A DNA stretch of 64,000 nucleotides from Rhodospirillales bacterium. GTDB taxonomy: Bacteria; Pseudomonadota; Alphaproteobacteria; Acetobacterales; Acetobacteraceae. The position numbers were made by a program, and so were the translations under genes. The stretch lies in assembly GCA_025352665.1 (NCBI GenBank), contig JANXSM010000080.1, forward strand, positions 1 to 64,000. Direction: 5' to 3'. The first letter of the stretch is position 1. Every line of letters starts with the position of its first letter. The notes under the pieces are model-generated. The model worked only from the letters and a program-made list of their open reading frames with translations, did not search any database and was not told the DNA's origin. Below, in pieces: positions 48,747 through 58,000 of the stretch.

Positions 48747-49586
48747 ATGAGCGCCACGCCCACCGACATCACCACCCACGGACTCAAAATGCCCAAGCTC
48801 GGGCTCGGCACCTGGCGCATGACGGGCGCGGAGTGCACCCAGGCCGTCCAGGGCGCGCTGACCCGCGGCTATCGCCATATCGACACCGCGCAGATGTATG
48901 GCAACGAGGACGCCGTCGGCGAAGCTCTCGCCAACACCGAGGTCCAGCGTGGCGACATCCATCTCACCACCAAGGTATGGTGGGAGAACCTGGCGCCAGA
49001 CGCGTTGCGCCGTGCAATGGACGACAGCCTCAAGCTGCTGCGCACCTCCTATGTGGATCTCTACCTGATCCACTGGCCGCATCCGGGCATGGACCTGCCG
49101 GCCGCACTGGCGACCATGATCAAGTTCAAGGAAGAAGGTCTCGCCCGCAACATCGGCGTCTCAAACTTCCCGGTGGCACTCCTGCGCCAGGCAGTGGAGG
49201 ACATCGGCGCCCCGATCGCGGTCAACCAGTTCGAATACCACGTGCTGATCGACCAGACGAAACTGCTCGCCTACTGCCGCTCGAAGCAGATCGCAGCGAC
49301 CGCCTATTGCCCGCTTGCGCAGGGCCGCCTCGCCGACCACCCGGCGCTGACGGGGATCGCCGGCAAGCACGGTGTGAGCCCGGCACAGGTCGCGCTGAAA
49401 TGGCTGCTCGACCAGGACGGCGTCGCCGCCATCCCCAAGGCGGCCCGGGCGGAAAGCCAGCAGGCCAATCTCGACGCCCTGAACCTCCAGCTCGACGATG
49501 AGGATCGTGCCACGATCGCGGCCCTGCCGAAGGACCAGAGGTTCGTGAACCCAGCCTTCGCCCCCGCCTGGGATCTGGCAGCCTAG
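48747..49586 (+). CDS. aldo/keto reductase
   Basis: This 279-residue NADPH-dependent (beta/alpha)8 reductase has the catalytic tetrad Asp and Tyr in IDTAQMYGNE, Lys in LTTKVWW and His in LIHWPHP. NADPH contacts are seen in IPKAARAESQQANL. It is close to 2,5-diketo-gluconate reductase types (Dkg). It begins 11 bp after the WD40 stop and probably belongs to the same transcript, though its chemistry is not linked to metals in an obvious way. Confidence 0.9.
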   Translation: MSATPTDITTHGLKMPKLGLGTWRMTGAECTQAVQGALTRGYRHIDTAQMYGNEDAVGEALANTEVQRGDIHLTTKVWWENLAPDALRRAMDDSLKLLRTSYVDLYLIHWPHPGMDLPAALATMIKFKEEGLARNIGVSNFPVALLRQAVEDIGAPIAVNQFEYHVLIDQTKLLAYCRSKQIAATAYCPLAQGRLADHPALTGIAGKHGVSPAQVALKWLLDQDGVAAIPKAARAESQQANLDALNLQLDDEDRATIAALPKDQRFVNPAFAPAWDLAA

Positions 49587-49622
49587 TCTGGAGCCAGATG
49601 CCGGTTGAAAGGCGATATTGCT

Positions 49623-50774
49623 CTAACGCCAGATTTTCAGACGCTCGACCGCTTCGATCATATCCGCTTCAGCGCCGCAGTAGCTGAAGCGGATGAAGCG
49701 GTTGCCGCGGGTGCGGTCGAAATCCACGCCTGGGGCCGCGGCGATCCCCACCTCAGCCAGCATGCGACGGCAAAATCCTTGTGCATCGTGGGTGCGGTCA
49801 GACACGTCGGCATAGAGGTAGAACGCACCTTCCGCCGGGCTCAGCCGGGCGAAACCGGCGTCCGGAAATCCCTTCAACAGAACCGCGCGCGACCGCCGGT
49901 AGGTGGCCACATTGGCCTCCAGCTCCTGCGTGCAGTCGAACGCAGCCGTCGCCGCGATCTGGGCAATATGCGGTGCGCTGATGAACATGTTCTGCGCCAG
50001 CCGTTCAACAGGACGCACCAGATCCTCCGGCAGCACCATCCAGCCGATGCGCCAACCGGTCATCGAGAAATATTTGGAGAAACTGTTGACCACGATGGCG
50101 CTTGGCGAGGTCGCGGCGGTTGCGAGCGGCGCATCGTATTGGAGCCCGTGGTAGATCTCATCGGAGATCAACCGCACGCCATGCGCGTGGCACCAGCCGG
50201 CGATGGCGGCCAGTTCAGCCGGTTGCAACATGGTGCCGGCCGGGTTGCACGGGCTCGCCACGATCACTCCGTCCGGCCGCGGGTGAAGCGCCTCCAGCAT
50301 CGCCACCGTGGGCTGGAACCGGCTGTCCGGCCCCGTCTCCAGCATCACCGGCAACATGCCGAGCGACTGCAGGATGTTGACATAAGGTGGGTAAAAAGGA
50401 GCCGCCATGGCAACCCGGTCACCCGGGTCGAAGGCCGCCAGAAAGGCCAGGGGAAACGCGCCGGACGCTCCGACGGTTACCGCCACACGCGCCGGATCGA
50501 GAGCGAGACCGTACCACTCCATGTAGTGGCGGGCGATGCGAGCCCGCAGCGCCGGAAGACCCAGCGCCTCGGTGTAGCCCATCGGCAGACCGTCCCGCAG
50601 CGCCGCCTGGGCGGCGGCTACGGCGCCGGCGGGCGCCCCGGTCCCGGGCTGGCCGACCTCCATGCGGATCACCTTGGGCGCGTTCGGTGCCAAGGCCGCC
50701 TGACGGGCATTGGCCTGCGTCACCACGTCCATCACCAGGAACGCCGGCGTCTCGGCGCCCCGCCCCACCTTCAT
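49623..50774 (-). CDS. class I/II pyridoxal phosphate aminotransferase
   Basis: This 383-residue fold-type I aminotransferase has MEVGQPGTGAP in the N-arm, PFYPPYVN, SPCNPAGT, SDEIYHGLQYD for cofactor contacts, the PLP lysine in NSFSKYFSMTGWRIGW and the carboxylate-binding Arg in RFIRFSYC. It is aspartate/aromatic-type but unassigned. ATG 50774 lies 13 bp after the upstream stop; a TTG at 50801 would extend into the previous gene. It is downstream of the gamma-GT-like lipoprotein gene on the same strand. Confidence 0.88.
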   Translation of the reverse strand: MKVGRGAETPAFLVMDVVTQANARQAALAPNAPKVIRMEVGQPGTGAPAGAVAAAQAALRDGLPMGYTEALGLPALRARIARHYMEWYGLALDPARVAVTVGASGAFPLAFLAAFDPGDRVAMAAPFYPPYVNILQSLGMLPVMLETGPDSRFQPTVAMLEALHPRPDGVIVASPCNPAGTMLQPAELAAIAGWCHAHGVRLISDEIYHGLQYDAPLATAATSPSAIVVNSFSKYFSMTGWRIGWMVLPEDLVRPVERLAQNMFISAPHIAQIAATAAFDCTQELEANVATYRRSRAVLLKGFPDAGFARLSPAEGAFYLYADVSDRTHDAQGFCRRMLAEVGIAAAPGVDFDRTRGNRFIRFSYCGAEADMIEAVERLKIWR

Positions 50775-50787
50775 CGCTGAATGCTTT

Positions 50788-52236
50788 TCAGTTGCTGCCA
50801 ACCGCGATGCCGTAGCCGCGCGGATCGGTCGACCAGCCGCAACTGCCGTTCGTGTCCGGCAGATAGCGGGTGCAGGCGATCACATTGGCCCGACCCGGCT
50901 CCGGCGGACTCGCTGGCAGGCGACCGCCTAAACCGGCGAGCAGCCCGAAGGCGGCCGCCACCGGCGCCCCCTCCTGGCCGGAGCCTGCGGACATGGCGTG
51001 GAACGCGTGCAGGTTGGAATTAAAGGCCAGCGCCGCCGATAGCAGCGGTTGCGGAACCTTGATCGGCGACGCAGCCAGCAGCACGCCGGTGCCTCGCGCC
51101 ACGCGGCCGGTGCCAAACAGATTGCCCATGCTCACGGCGCACACCACCGCGTTGCCGTCTCTATCCAGCGCAGCAAAGCTGGTCGAAGCCGGCAACGGCC
51201 CCACCGCAGGCGCCGGAGCCGCCGCCGCCAAGGCCGCCGCAGGATCGACGGTGCCCCGCCGCGCCGCAGTGGCAAGACCCAAAGCACGGGCCTGCGCTCG
51301 GGCGAGCACGCCCGGATCGGGCGAACCGCGGTCCTGCACCAGAACCTGGAAGGCGCCAGCCGTCGCCAGGCCGCCATCGAGTGGCAGCGGCAGGAACGCC
51401 ACGGTGTCGCTCTGCGGCCCTTCCAGCGTGATCGGCGTCACGAAACGCGGCAAGGCGGCACGCAGGTCGCCCACGGTCAGCCCCCCCCCGGCCGACGGCA
51501 TCGCATCCTCCAGCCGTCTGGCCAGCTGGCCTTGGTAAAGATCGCCCACGCCACCGGTGCGCAACTGGCTGAACGTGGATCCCAGATCTGGCTGGACCAG
51601 AGTGTCACCCTCCGCCAGCGGGTGGCCGTCCTTGAAGAACACTGCGCGAGCCGCCGGATCGACGCCCAATGGCCCCGCCACGACCGCAAGGTCCGCCACC
51701 AGCGCGCGCGACACCGGCAAGCCAAATCGGGCCGCCTGCTCCGCCGGGCTGATCAACGTCTCGAACGGCCGCACGCCGTATTTGGCCTGCAGCGCGAACA
51801 GGCCGCGCGCCAGCATCGGCGGGCTCGCCGGTCGATCGGCGTTGCCTGGCCGCAAAGGCGCGATCGCCGGGAACAACAAGGCCTCGGCGGCGCCGCCGCC
51901 CGGCCCAGCCGTATCGGGCGCATATGCCAGGCACCCACCGCTCGACCCAAGACCCGCGCGTGACGGCAAGGTCACCGACAGCATCAGCCCCATGGCGGTC
52001 GCGGCATCGGCCGCATTGCCGCCGGCCGACAGGATGGCCCGCCCGGTCAGCGCGGCCTGCGGCTCGTCCGCCACAACGCCGCCCAGAAAACCCGTCACGT
52101 TGCCAACCTGCCCCGGCGTCGCCCGCGGAGTTGGGGCGATGGCGTTGGTGACCCCGTCCAGGACGCTGCAACCCGACATCGACAGGAAGCTGGCCAGCAG
52201 CCCTGCCGAACAGGCCCTTGCCGTTATGCCGTCCAT
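50788..52236 (-). CDS. gamma-glutamyltransferase-like lipoprotein
   Basis: This 482-residue Ntn-hydrolase relative of gamma-glutamyltranspeptidase has a lipoprotein signal ending LSMSGCS, then GNAADAATAMGLMLSVTLPSRAGLGSSGG, which aligns with the GGT N-domain. The maturation/nucleophile region reads ASTSFAALDRDGNAVV, where true GGTs have TTHxSVVDxxGNAV. By this alignment the catalytic Thr is Ser351, followed by Thr352. The protein is also shorter than the usual 560-580 residues. It may be a serine-dependent relative or an inactive binding protein. ATG 52236. Confidence 0.8.
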   Translation of the reverse strand: MDGITARACSAGLLASFLSMSGCSVLDGVTNAIAPTPRATPGQVGNVTGFLGGVVADEPQAALTGRAILSAGGNAADAATAMGLMLSVTLPSRAGLGSSGGCLAYAPDTAGPGGGAAEALLFPAIAPLRPGNADRPASPPMLARGLFALQAKYGVRPFETLISPAEQAARFGLPVSRALVADLAVVAGPLGVDPAARAVFFKDGHPLAEGDTLVQPDLGSTFSQLRTGGVGDLYQGQLARRLEDAMPSAGGGLTVGDLRAALPRFVTPITLEGPQSDTVAFLPLPLDGGLATAGAFQVLVQDRGSPDPGVLARAQARALGLATAARRGTVDPAAALAAAAPAPAVGPLPASTSFAALDRDGNAVVCAVSMGNLFGTGRVARGTGVLLAASPIKVPQPLLSAALAFNSNLHAFHAMSAGSGQEGAPVAAAFGLLAGLGGRLPASPPEPGRANVIACTRYLPDTNGSCGWSTDPRGYGIAVGSN

Positions 52237-52313
52237 CAAGCGGAGTCTCCCAGAGTGTGGTGACTGTGCCATAACCCTGATCGTAAGCCCCAGCAACCGA
52301 TAGCGGACCCATC
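52237..52313. promoter_or_regulatory. divergent region, gamma-GT-like / DsbA-like
   Basis: This 77-bp region between two envelope genes holds both promoters. No strong element was recognised. Confidence 0.3.
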
Positions 52314-53048
52314 ATGATGAAGCGCCTGCTCACCTGCTTCGTAGCCCTGCTCCTCGCGGCAAGCCCCTGGCCCGCCCTCGCCGCCGGCTTCACCCCCCAG
52401 CAGCGCACCGAAATCGTGGACGTGCTGCGCGATGCCCTGAAGCGTGACCCCTCCATCCTCAGGGACGCCATTGCAGTCCTGCAGGAGGACGACACGAAAC
52501 AGGCCGACACCGCCGCCAGCGCCGCCATCCGCGCCCTCGGCCCCGCCCTGACCGAAACCCCCGGCGACCCCGTGGCCGGCAACCCGAACGGCCACGTCAC
52601 GCTGGTCGAGTTCTACGACGTGCGCTGCCCCTACTGCCGCCGCATGCTGCCCACGCTGGCCACGCTGCTGGCGCAGGATCACGACATCCGCTTGGTCTAC
52701 AAAGACCTGCCGGTGCTCGGCCCCGGCAGCGTCCTCGGCGCCCGCGCCCTGCTGGCCGCCCAGAAACAGGGCGGCTACCAACGCCTGCACGACGCCCTGA
52801 TGACCGGCGGACCCGATGTCAACGAAGACATCATCCGCACCGCCAGCACGAAGCTCGGTCTGAATTGGGAGAAACTTAAAGCCGACATGACCGCTCCGGA
52901 CGTGCTGGCCCGCATCGCCAACAACCTCGCCATATCCCGCAAACTCGAAATCCAGGGCACCCCCGCCTATATCGTCGGCGACCACATGATGCCAGGCGCC
53001 GTCGATCTGGCGGACCTGCAGGCCGCCGTGGTCGCCGCGCGTCGCTGA
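52314..53048 (+). CDS. DsbA family thioredoxin-fold oxidoreductase (periplasmic)
   Basis: This 244-residue secreted thiol-disulfide oxidoreductase has a signal peptide (MMKRLLTCFVALLLAASPWPALA). An N-terminal helical segment precedes the DsbA fold with redox motif CPYC at residues 105-108 and the cis-Pro loop in IQGTPAYIV. It resembles the Com1/DsbA27 type that adds or removes disulfides in periplasmic proteins. No DsbB partner is adjacent. ATG 52314 and ATG 52317 are equivalent. Confidence 0.9.
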   Translation: MMKRLLTCFVALLLAASPWPALAAGFTPQQRTEIVDVLRDALKRDPSILRDAIAVLQEDDTKQADTAASAAIRALGPALTETPGDPVAGNPNGHVTLVEFYDVRCPYCRRMLPTLATLLAQDHDIRLVYKDLPVLGPGSVLGARALLAAQKQGGYQRLHDALMTGGPDVNEDIIRTASTKLGLNWEKLKADMTAPDVLARIANNLAISRKLEIQGTPAYIVGDHMMPGAVDLADLQAAVVAARR

Positions 53049-53049
53049 A

Positions 53050-53137
53050 GCTGGCGCGGCTCCGCCGGATAGGCCTTCGGCCCGAGCAGGGCGCTGCCCT
53101 GCACCCGCCAGAGGCCGAGCCTCTGGACTCCATTCGT
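53050..53137 (+). repeat. composite repeat family C, copy 2 (half element)
   Basis: An array of four small GC hairpins occurs in this 88-bp gap: GGCTCCGCC, GGCCTTCGGCC, GCAGGGCGCTGCCCTGC, and CCAGAGGCCGAGCCTCTGG. The order and sequence match the complement of 29497-29553 within copy 1. It sits between the convergent dsbA-like and azlD genes. Confidence 0.7.
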
Positions 53138-53434
53138 TCATCGAAAGCCCCACACCACCCAGGCCGCAGCGATGCCCGCGACGATTGAAAGGATTGTGTT
53201 GCGGGTGGCCAGCATGGTGGCAAGCGTTGCCGCCGCCCCGACGCTGGGCTGCAGGCCGCCTTGCAGCAGCGCCGGCACCACAAAACTCACGAACAGCGTG
53301 CCCGGGACATAGGCCAGCATCGCCCGCACGCGCGGGCTCGGGCTGATCTGGCGAAACAGCCAATAGCCTCCACCGCGACACGCATAGGTCGCCAGACCCA
53401 TCAAAACGATCGCGGCGAGATTGATTGGCTCCAC
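53138..53434 (-). CDS. azlD: AzlD family branched-chain amino acid exporter, small subunit
   Basis: This 98-residue membrane protein with three to four helices and the family motif ATYACRGGGYWLF is the small partner of AzlC in the BrnFE/AzlCD exporter of leucine, isoleucine, valine and analogues. The start is GTG 53434, three bases after the AzlC stop. The order azlC-azlD with tight spacing supports a two-component exporter. Confidence 0.9.
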   Translation of the reverse strand: MEPINLAAIVLMGLATYACRGGGYWLFRQISPSPRVRAMLAYVPGTLFVSFVVPALLQGGLQPSVGAAATLATMLATRNTILSIVAGIAAAWVVWGFR

Positions 53435-53436
53435 GA

Positions 53437-54138
53437 TCAGGCGACAGTCCGATCGCGCAGGCCACCGGTCAGCGTGCCCGCAAACGCACCGATGATGATG
53501 TACCAGAATGTGCCCGGCATCAGGAACGACGCGATCGACGAACTCGCCGCCGCCACCAGCCACGGCAGCACGTCCTTGCCGCCCCGCCACATGCCGGCGA
53601 GCATGCTGACGAACACGGCCAGGACGGCAAAGAACAGCGGATGCCCCGGGGGCGGCCGCATGCTGGCACCCAGCAGATGCCCGGCTCCGGTGCTGAGCAC
53701 CCACACGAGCCACATCGACAGCCCGCTGCCGAGCAGAAACCCGGCGTCCCGGCCGCCCGTCGTCATCTCCGTCACCGACAGCGCCCAGTTCTGGTCCGCC
53801 ATGAAGAACAGGCTGCCCCATAGTCGCCAGCCACGTAGCCGATCCAGCCAAGGCGCCAGCACCGGGCCCATCAGCGCCAGCCGAAGATTGACCACGAAGG
53901 CGGCAAGGGCCGTGGCCAGCAGCGGCGGCGGGTGGCTCCAGATCGACAGAGCCACCAGCTGCGAGGCACCGGCATAGACCCCGGCACTCATGATCATCGC
54001 CTCCAGCAGCGACAGCCCGGCACCTTGGCTGGTCACTCCCGCGACGAGGCCGAACGGAATAATGCTGATGATGAGCGGAATACAGCGGACCGCGCCGCGC
54101 CACGCACCTTTCCGGGTGAAGCTGATCGGCTCGGTCAA
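53437..54138 (-). CDS. azlC: AzlC family branched-chain amino acid exporter, large subunit
   Basis: This 233-residue permease has about six to seven helices and the family motifs IIPFGLVAGV, MSAGVYAGASQLVAL and DQNWALSV. With AzlD it exports branched-chain amino acids. The start is TTG 54138, overlapping the recX stop as TTGA, so AzlC translation is coupled to a DNA-repair regulator gene. This is an unusual neighbour. Confidence 0.9.
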   Translation of the reverse strand: MTEPISFTRKGAWRGAVRCIPLIISIIPFGLVAGVTSQGAGLSLLEAMIMSAGVYAGASQLVALSIWSHPPPLLATALAAFVVNLRLALMGPVLAPWLDRLRGWRLWGSLFFMADQNWALSVTEMTTGGRDAGFLLGSGLSMWLVWVLSTGAGHLLGASMRPPPGHPLFFAVLAVFVSMLAGMWRGGKDVLPWLVAAASSSIASFLMPGTFWYIIIGAFAGTLTGGLRDRTVA

Positions 54139-54701
54139 GACTGCTTCAGTTGGTTCAGCATCGCCTCGGCGGCATCGGGCTCCAATCGCAGCACCTGGCT
54201 TGCGATCTCCTGGGTAAAGCCGGCCCGTGCCATCATGCCCAGTTCGCGCCTCGAATCGGGCTCGGCATCCGCCCGTCGGAACGGGCCGATGCGCCGACGG
54301 CGGGCAAAGGCGACCGCCGCCGCCTGTTCCGTCTCGCCGTCCTGTGGCAACACCGCGCGGGCGACGGCGCTGTCGACTCCGCGGGCCGCCAGATGCGCTG
54401 CCACCACCAGACGCGACCGCCCCGCCCTGTTCAGCGACCGCACACGCGCTTCGGCAAACAAGGTGTCATCGACGATGCCTGCGGTCACCAGGCGTTGCGC
54501 CACAACGCGCACCGCGGTTCGCAGTGCCGCGGTCGTCTCCGACGACACTTCGCCCGCCGCGCGCACCCATCTCGCGACCTTGCGATCCAGCACGCGCACC
54601 AGCCCGGCTTGTGTGGTGCCGTAGCGCGACAGATACGCAAGTGCTGCCTCGCGCAACGAAGTTTCGGTGGGGGGCGGACCTGCCGCCTTGGGTTCGGCCA
54701 T
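54135..54701 (-). CDS. recX: RecX family regulatory protein
   Basis: This RecX protein (about 188 residues from ATG 54701) is made of three-helix repeats that bind and block RecA filaments. It has AALAYLSRYGTTQAGLVRVLDRKVARW, then SLNRAGRSRLVVAAHLAARGVDSAVARAVL and RRRRIGPFR. A longer start at 54758 is possible; neither has a clear ribosome binding site. It is not next to recA here. Its stop overlaps the azlC start. Confidence 0.85.
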   Translation of the reverse strand: MAEPKAAGPPPTETSLREAALAYLSRYGTTQAGLVRVLDRKVARWVRAAGEVSSETTAALRTAVRVVAQRLVTAGIVDDTLFAEARVRSLNRAGRSRLVVAAHLAARGVDSAVARAVLPQDGETEQAAAVAFARRRRIGPFRRADAEPDSRRELGMMARAGFTQEIASQVLRLEPDAAEAMLNQLKQS

Positions 54702-54908
54702 AGACGACGATGGCACGCATCCCTCGTTTTCGGCAGACGCCGCGCGCATCTGTGCCATGCGGCAACGCGGAAACAGTGCAGCATGTTTGACTTGCACGCT
54801 GTCAGCCCCCCATTCTCTGCGTTTCCCGAACCGTCCGCACACGGGTGCGACGATGGAGCAAATCCGGGAATGTGAGCCCCCCACGGGGCCTGACGAGGAC
54901 ACGAGGAT
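54702..54908. promoter_or_regulatory. divergent region, recX / argD
   Basis: This 207-bp region carries the argD promoter. GAGGACACGAGGAT before ATG 54909 contains the ribosome binding site. No ARG-box was recognised by eye. Confidence 0.35.
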
Positions 54909-56105
54909 ATGATCCCCGCCCTGATGCCGACTTACAACCGCGCCGACCTCGCTTTTGAACGGGGCGAAGGCTGCTGGCTGTATACGGTGGACGGCCGACG
55001 ATTCCTCGACTTCGGCGCCGGCATCGCCACCTCCTCTCTCGGTCACGGCCACAAGCACCTCACCGACGCCATCGCCGAGCAAGCCCACAAGGTGATGCAC
55101 GTCTCGAACCTTTACCGGATCCCACAGGCGGAAACGCTGGCCGCGCGCCTTGTCGCCAACACGTTCGCCGACAGCGTGTTTTTCTGCAACTCGGGCGCAG
55201 AAGCGAACGAGGGCATGGTCAAAATGATGCGCAAGGCGCAGCACGATGCCGGCCACCCAGAACGCTATCGGGTGATTTGTTTCGAAGGCGCATTCCACGG
55301 CCGCACCCTGGCGATGCTGGCCGCTACCGGAAATGCCAAATACCTCAAGGGCTTCGGCCCCGAGGTCGACGGCTTCGACCATGTGCCGTTCAACAACATG
55401 AACGCGCTGCGCGACGCCATCACGCCGCAGACCGCCGGCGTCATTATCGAGCCAGTGCAGGGCGAAGGCGGCATCCGTCCCGCCCAGCTGCAGTTCCTGC
55501 GCGATCTGCGTACCACCTGCGACGAATTCGGCATCTTCCTCGGTCTGGACGAGGTTCAGTGCGGCATGGGCCGGACGGGCAAACTGTTCGCCCATGAGTG
55601 GGCGGAGATCAAGCCAGACGTGATGTCCATCGCCAAGGGCATCGCCGGCGGCTTCCCGATGGGTGCGATCCTGGCCAAGGAGCATCTGGCGAAATCGCTC
55701 TACGCCGGCACCCACGGCACCACCTTCGGCGGCAATCCGCTGGCCTGTGCGGCCGGGAATGCGGTGCTGGACGTGGTGCTGGCGCCGGGCTTCCTGGCCG
55801 ACGTGGATCGCAAGGCGCGCCGCCTGTGGTTCGCCTTGGTCGATATCGCGCGCGACTACCCGACCGTGTTCGAGGAGGCACGCGGTGCCGGCCTCATCCT
55901 CGGTCTGAAATGCCTTGTGCCGAACACCGAGGTGCAGGATGCGTTCATGGCCGAGGGCCTGCTGTCCGTCGGTGCCGGCGAGAATGTGGTCCGGCTGGTG
56001 CCGCCGCTGGTGCTGACCGATGCGGACATCGACGCCGCGGTGGAGATGATGCGTCGCGGCGCGCGACGGGTGATGCCGGCCCCGGTCGGCATGGCAGCGA
56101 AGTGA
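54909..56105 (+). CDS. argD: acetylornithine aminotransferase
   Basis: This 398-residue class III aminotransferase converts N-acetylglutamate semialdehyde to N-acetylornithine in arginine biosynthesis. It has [19 protein letters not shown], the cofactor region [36 protein letters not shown] and the PLP lysine in [14 protein letters not shown], followed by [12 protein letters not shown]. The SSLGH opening and argF overlap distinguish it from GABA-type relatives. The stop overlaps the argF start (GTGA). Confidence 0.95.
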   Translation: MIPALMPTYNRADLAFERGEGCWLYTVDGRRFLDFGAGIATSSLGHGHKHLTDAIAEQAHKVMHVSNLYRIPQAETLAARLVANTFADSVFFCNSGAEANEGMVKMMRKAQHDAGHPERYRVICFEGAFHGRTLAMLAATGNAKYLKGFGPEVDGFDHVPFNNMNALRDAITPQTAGVIIEPVQGEGGIRPAQLQFLRDLRTTCDEFGIFLGLDEVQCGMGRTGKLFAHEWAEIKPDVMSIAKGIAGGFPMGAILAKEHLAKSLYAGTHGTTFGGNPLACAAGNAVLDVVLAPGFLADVDRKARRLWFALVDIARDYPTVFEEARGAGLILGLKCLVPNTEVQDAFMAEGLLSVGAGENVVRLVPPLVLTDADIDAAVEMMRRGARRVMPAPVGMAAK

Positions 56106-57073
56106 GCGGCGCGGCACGGCTTCGCGCCAGCGGCGGAACCGAGACCGGCGGGGTGCCCCCAGCACCCCGTCACTTCCTCGATCTAGCGGATTTCGATTCC
56201 GCCACGTTGCGCCACATGCTGGATATCTCCAGCCACATGAAGCAGGCGGAAAGCTCGTCCCGCCCCCTCGCCGGCAAAACCATTGCGCTGATCTTCGACA
56301 AACCCTCCACCCGCACCCGGGTGAGCTTCGAGGTGGCGATGCGCCAGCTCGGCGGTGACGTCATCGTGCTCTCGGCGCGCGACACCCAGCTCGGGCGCGG
56401 CGAGTCGATCGCCGACACCGCCCGGGTTCTGTCGCGCTATGTCGATGCGATCATGCTGCGCACCGACGCCCCGGAAAAACTGGCTGAAATGGCGCGTTTC
56501 GCCACGGTGCCAGTCATCAATGGGCTCACCGCGGCCTCCCACCCCTGCCAGCTCATGGCGGATGTGCTGACCTTCGAGGAGCACCGCGGCCCGATCGCAG
56601 GCCAGATCGTGGCCTGGTGCGGCGATGCCAACAATGTCGCTCGCAGCTGGATCGAGGCGGCGGCCCGGTTTCATTTCACCCTGCGCATCGCAAGCCCCGA
56701 ACCGGACAAGCTGCCGTCCGAGCTGATCGCCTGGGCCCGCGCCCAAGGTGCGACCATCGAACTGACCGGAGATCCGGAAGCCGCCGTGACGGGGGCCCGT
56801 TGCGTGGTCACCGACGCCTGGGTCAGCATGAATGACGACCCCGCCGCCAACCGCCACAACATCCTCGCCCCCTATCGTGTCACCGAGGCTCTGATGGCAC
56901 GGGCCGCAAGCGATGCGATCTTCATGCATTGCCTGCCCGCCCATCGCGGCGAGGAGGTGACCGAAGGGGTGATCGACGGGCCTCAGTCTGTGGTGTTCGA
57001 CGAGGCAGAGAACCGTCTGCATGCCCAGAAGGGCGTGCTCGCCTGGGCGCTCGGCGCCTCGCGCAGCAAGTGA
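56102..57073 (+). CDS. argF: ornithine carbamoyltransferase
   Basis: This 323-residue enzyme catalyses ornithine plus carbamoyl phosphate to citrulline. It has the carbamoyl-phosphate site STRTRVSFE, the HPCQLMAD motif, the ornithine site WVSM and [13 protein letters not shown] 56102 overlaps the argD stop (GTGA) and gives a normal length; a run of unconserved residues precedes the conserved HFLDLADFD. Confidence 0.96.
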   Translation: MSGAARLRASGGTETGGVPPAPRHFLDLADFDSATLRHMLDISSHMKQAESSSRPLAGKTIALIFDKPSTRTRVSFEVAMRQLGGDVIVLSARDTQLGRGESIADTARVLSRYVDAIMLRTDAPEKLAEMARFATVPVINGLTAASHPCQLMADVLTFEEHRGPIAGQIVAWCGDANNVARSWIEAAARFHFTLRIASPEPDKLPSELIAWARAQGATIELTGDPEAAVTGARCVVTDAWVSMNDDPAANRHNILAPYRVTEALMARAASDAIFMHCLPAHRGEEVTEGVIDGPQSVVFDEAENRLHAQKGVLAWALGASRSK

Positions 57074-57229
57074 CCCGCCGCGCGCGAGGACATTTTCCTC
57101 GGTAGAAGACGACCACGCACGGCATTGCCAAATCGAAAAATGTTGCGCCGGTCACGACTGCGACACAATCGGCGCTAAAAATGCAGCAATCACTGACGCT
57201 TCGAAGCTTTTGCTGATAGGCTGTCCCGC

Positions 57230-57868
57230 ATGGTCGCGCGCCGCGTTTTCACCCTCCGCACGGTTCGCATGGCCCGCCTCGCGGCGCGTCTTGCGACCGG
57301 TTTGTCGCTGATTGCTCTGGCGGCCTGTGGGTCGTCGGCCCGCCCCGGCCTGGCGCTTTCCGGCAGCGGCGGGGTTTCCTATCCCGGCATCAACTGCGCA
57401 CCCTTCGCGCGCGAACTGTCCGGGATTGCACTCTACGGCGATGCGGCGAGTTGGTGGGACAACGCCGAGGGGGTCTATGTGCGCGCCAGCCGCCCGGTCC
57501 TCGGCAGCGCCCTGGTGTTCCAGCGCGAACAGCGGCTGCCGGACGGCCATGTCTCCGTGGTGTCCCGCCTCGTCGCTCCGCGACAGATTCTGGTGACGCA
57601 GGCCAACTGGGTGCCCAGCACGCTCAACGAGGACCAACTGGTTGTCGATGTCTCGGAACGCAACGATTGGACGGAGGTTCGTGTGTGGTGGCCACCGGTC
57701 GGCCAGCTCGGCAGCCATGCCTACCCGACCTATGGTTTCATCCAGCCGCCGATCCCCGCCACCCATGATGAATTGCAGCGCACCACCCAGGTGGCCGCAA
57801 CCATTGCGCTGACCTCCAAAACCGGCCGCCCGCCGCCACGTGCGCGCCAGCTGGCAGGTGGCGGCTGA
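57230..57868 (+). CDS. CHAP domain lipoprotein (peptidoglycan amidase-like)
   Basis: This 212-residue envelope protein has a lipobox LAAC near residue 33 and a CHAP (NlpC/P60-related) amidohydrolase domain. The catalytic Cys is in PGINCAPFAREL, the His in DGHVSVVSR and a polar residue in TQANWVP. The ALYGDAASWWDNAEGVYV segment is typical of the COG3942 group. It probably cleaves peptidoglycan cross-bridges. ATG 57230; the alternative ATG inside the signal region is less likely. Confidence 0.88.
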   Translation: MVARRVFTLRTVRMARLAARLATGLSLIALAACGSSARPGLALSGSGGVSYPGINCAPFARELSGIALYGDAASWWDNAEGVYVRASRPVLGSALVFQREQRLPDGHVSVVSRLVAPRQILVTQANWVPSTLNEDQLVVDVSERNDWTEVRVWWPPVGQLGSHAYPTYGFIQPPIPATHDELQRTTQVAATIALTSKTGRPPPRARQLAGGG

Positions 57869-57935
57869 ATACACCGCAAGCTTAACACTTGCCCACACGA
57901 CAGGCGAAGCGAGCCGCTTTGCGCTCCCGCACCAA

Positions 57936-57957
57936 CCCGCCGCTTGCATGCGGCGGG
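57936..57957 (+). terminator. hairpin after the CHAP lipoprotein gene
   Basis: CCCGCCGC (57936-57943) and GCGGCGGG (57950-57957) form an 8-bp stem with a 6-nt loop, 67 bp after the CHAP gene stop and 43 bp before tatA. No T tract follows. Confidence 0.45.
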
Positions 57958-58000
57958 CGCCTGCGCCATGTGAGGGGCGGAAAAGCGATTGGAGGGGCGT

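Noticed and set aside
49587-49622. TATTGCTCTAA before the aminotransferase stop resembles the end of repeat A copy 4
   Set aside because: Only about ten bases match and there is no stem or spacer; probably chance.
57897-57925. GACAGGCGAAGCG matches the spacer of repeat A copy 5
   Set aside because: No paired arms flank it, so it is not called as a family member.
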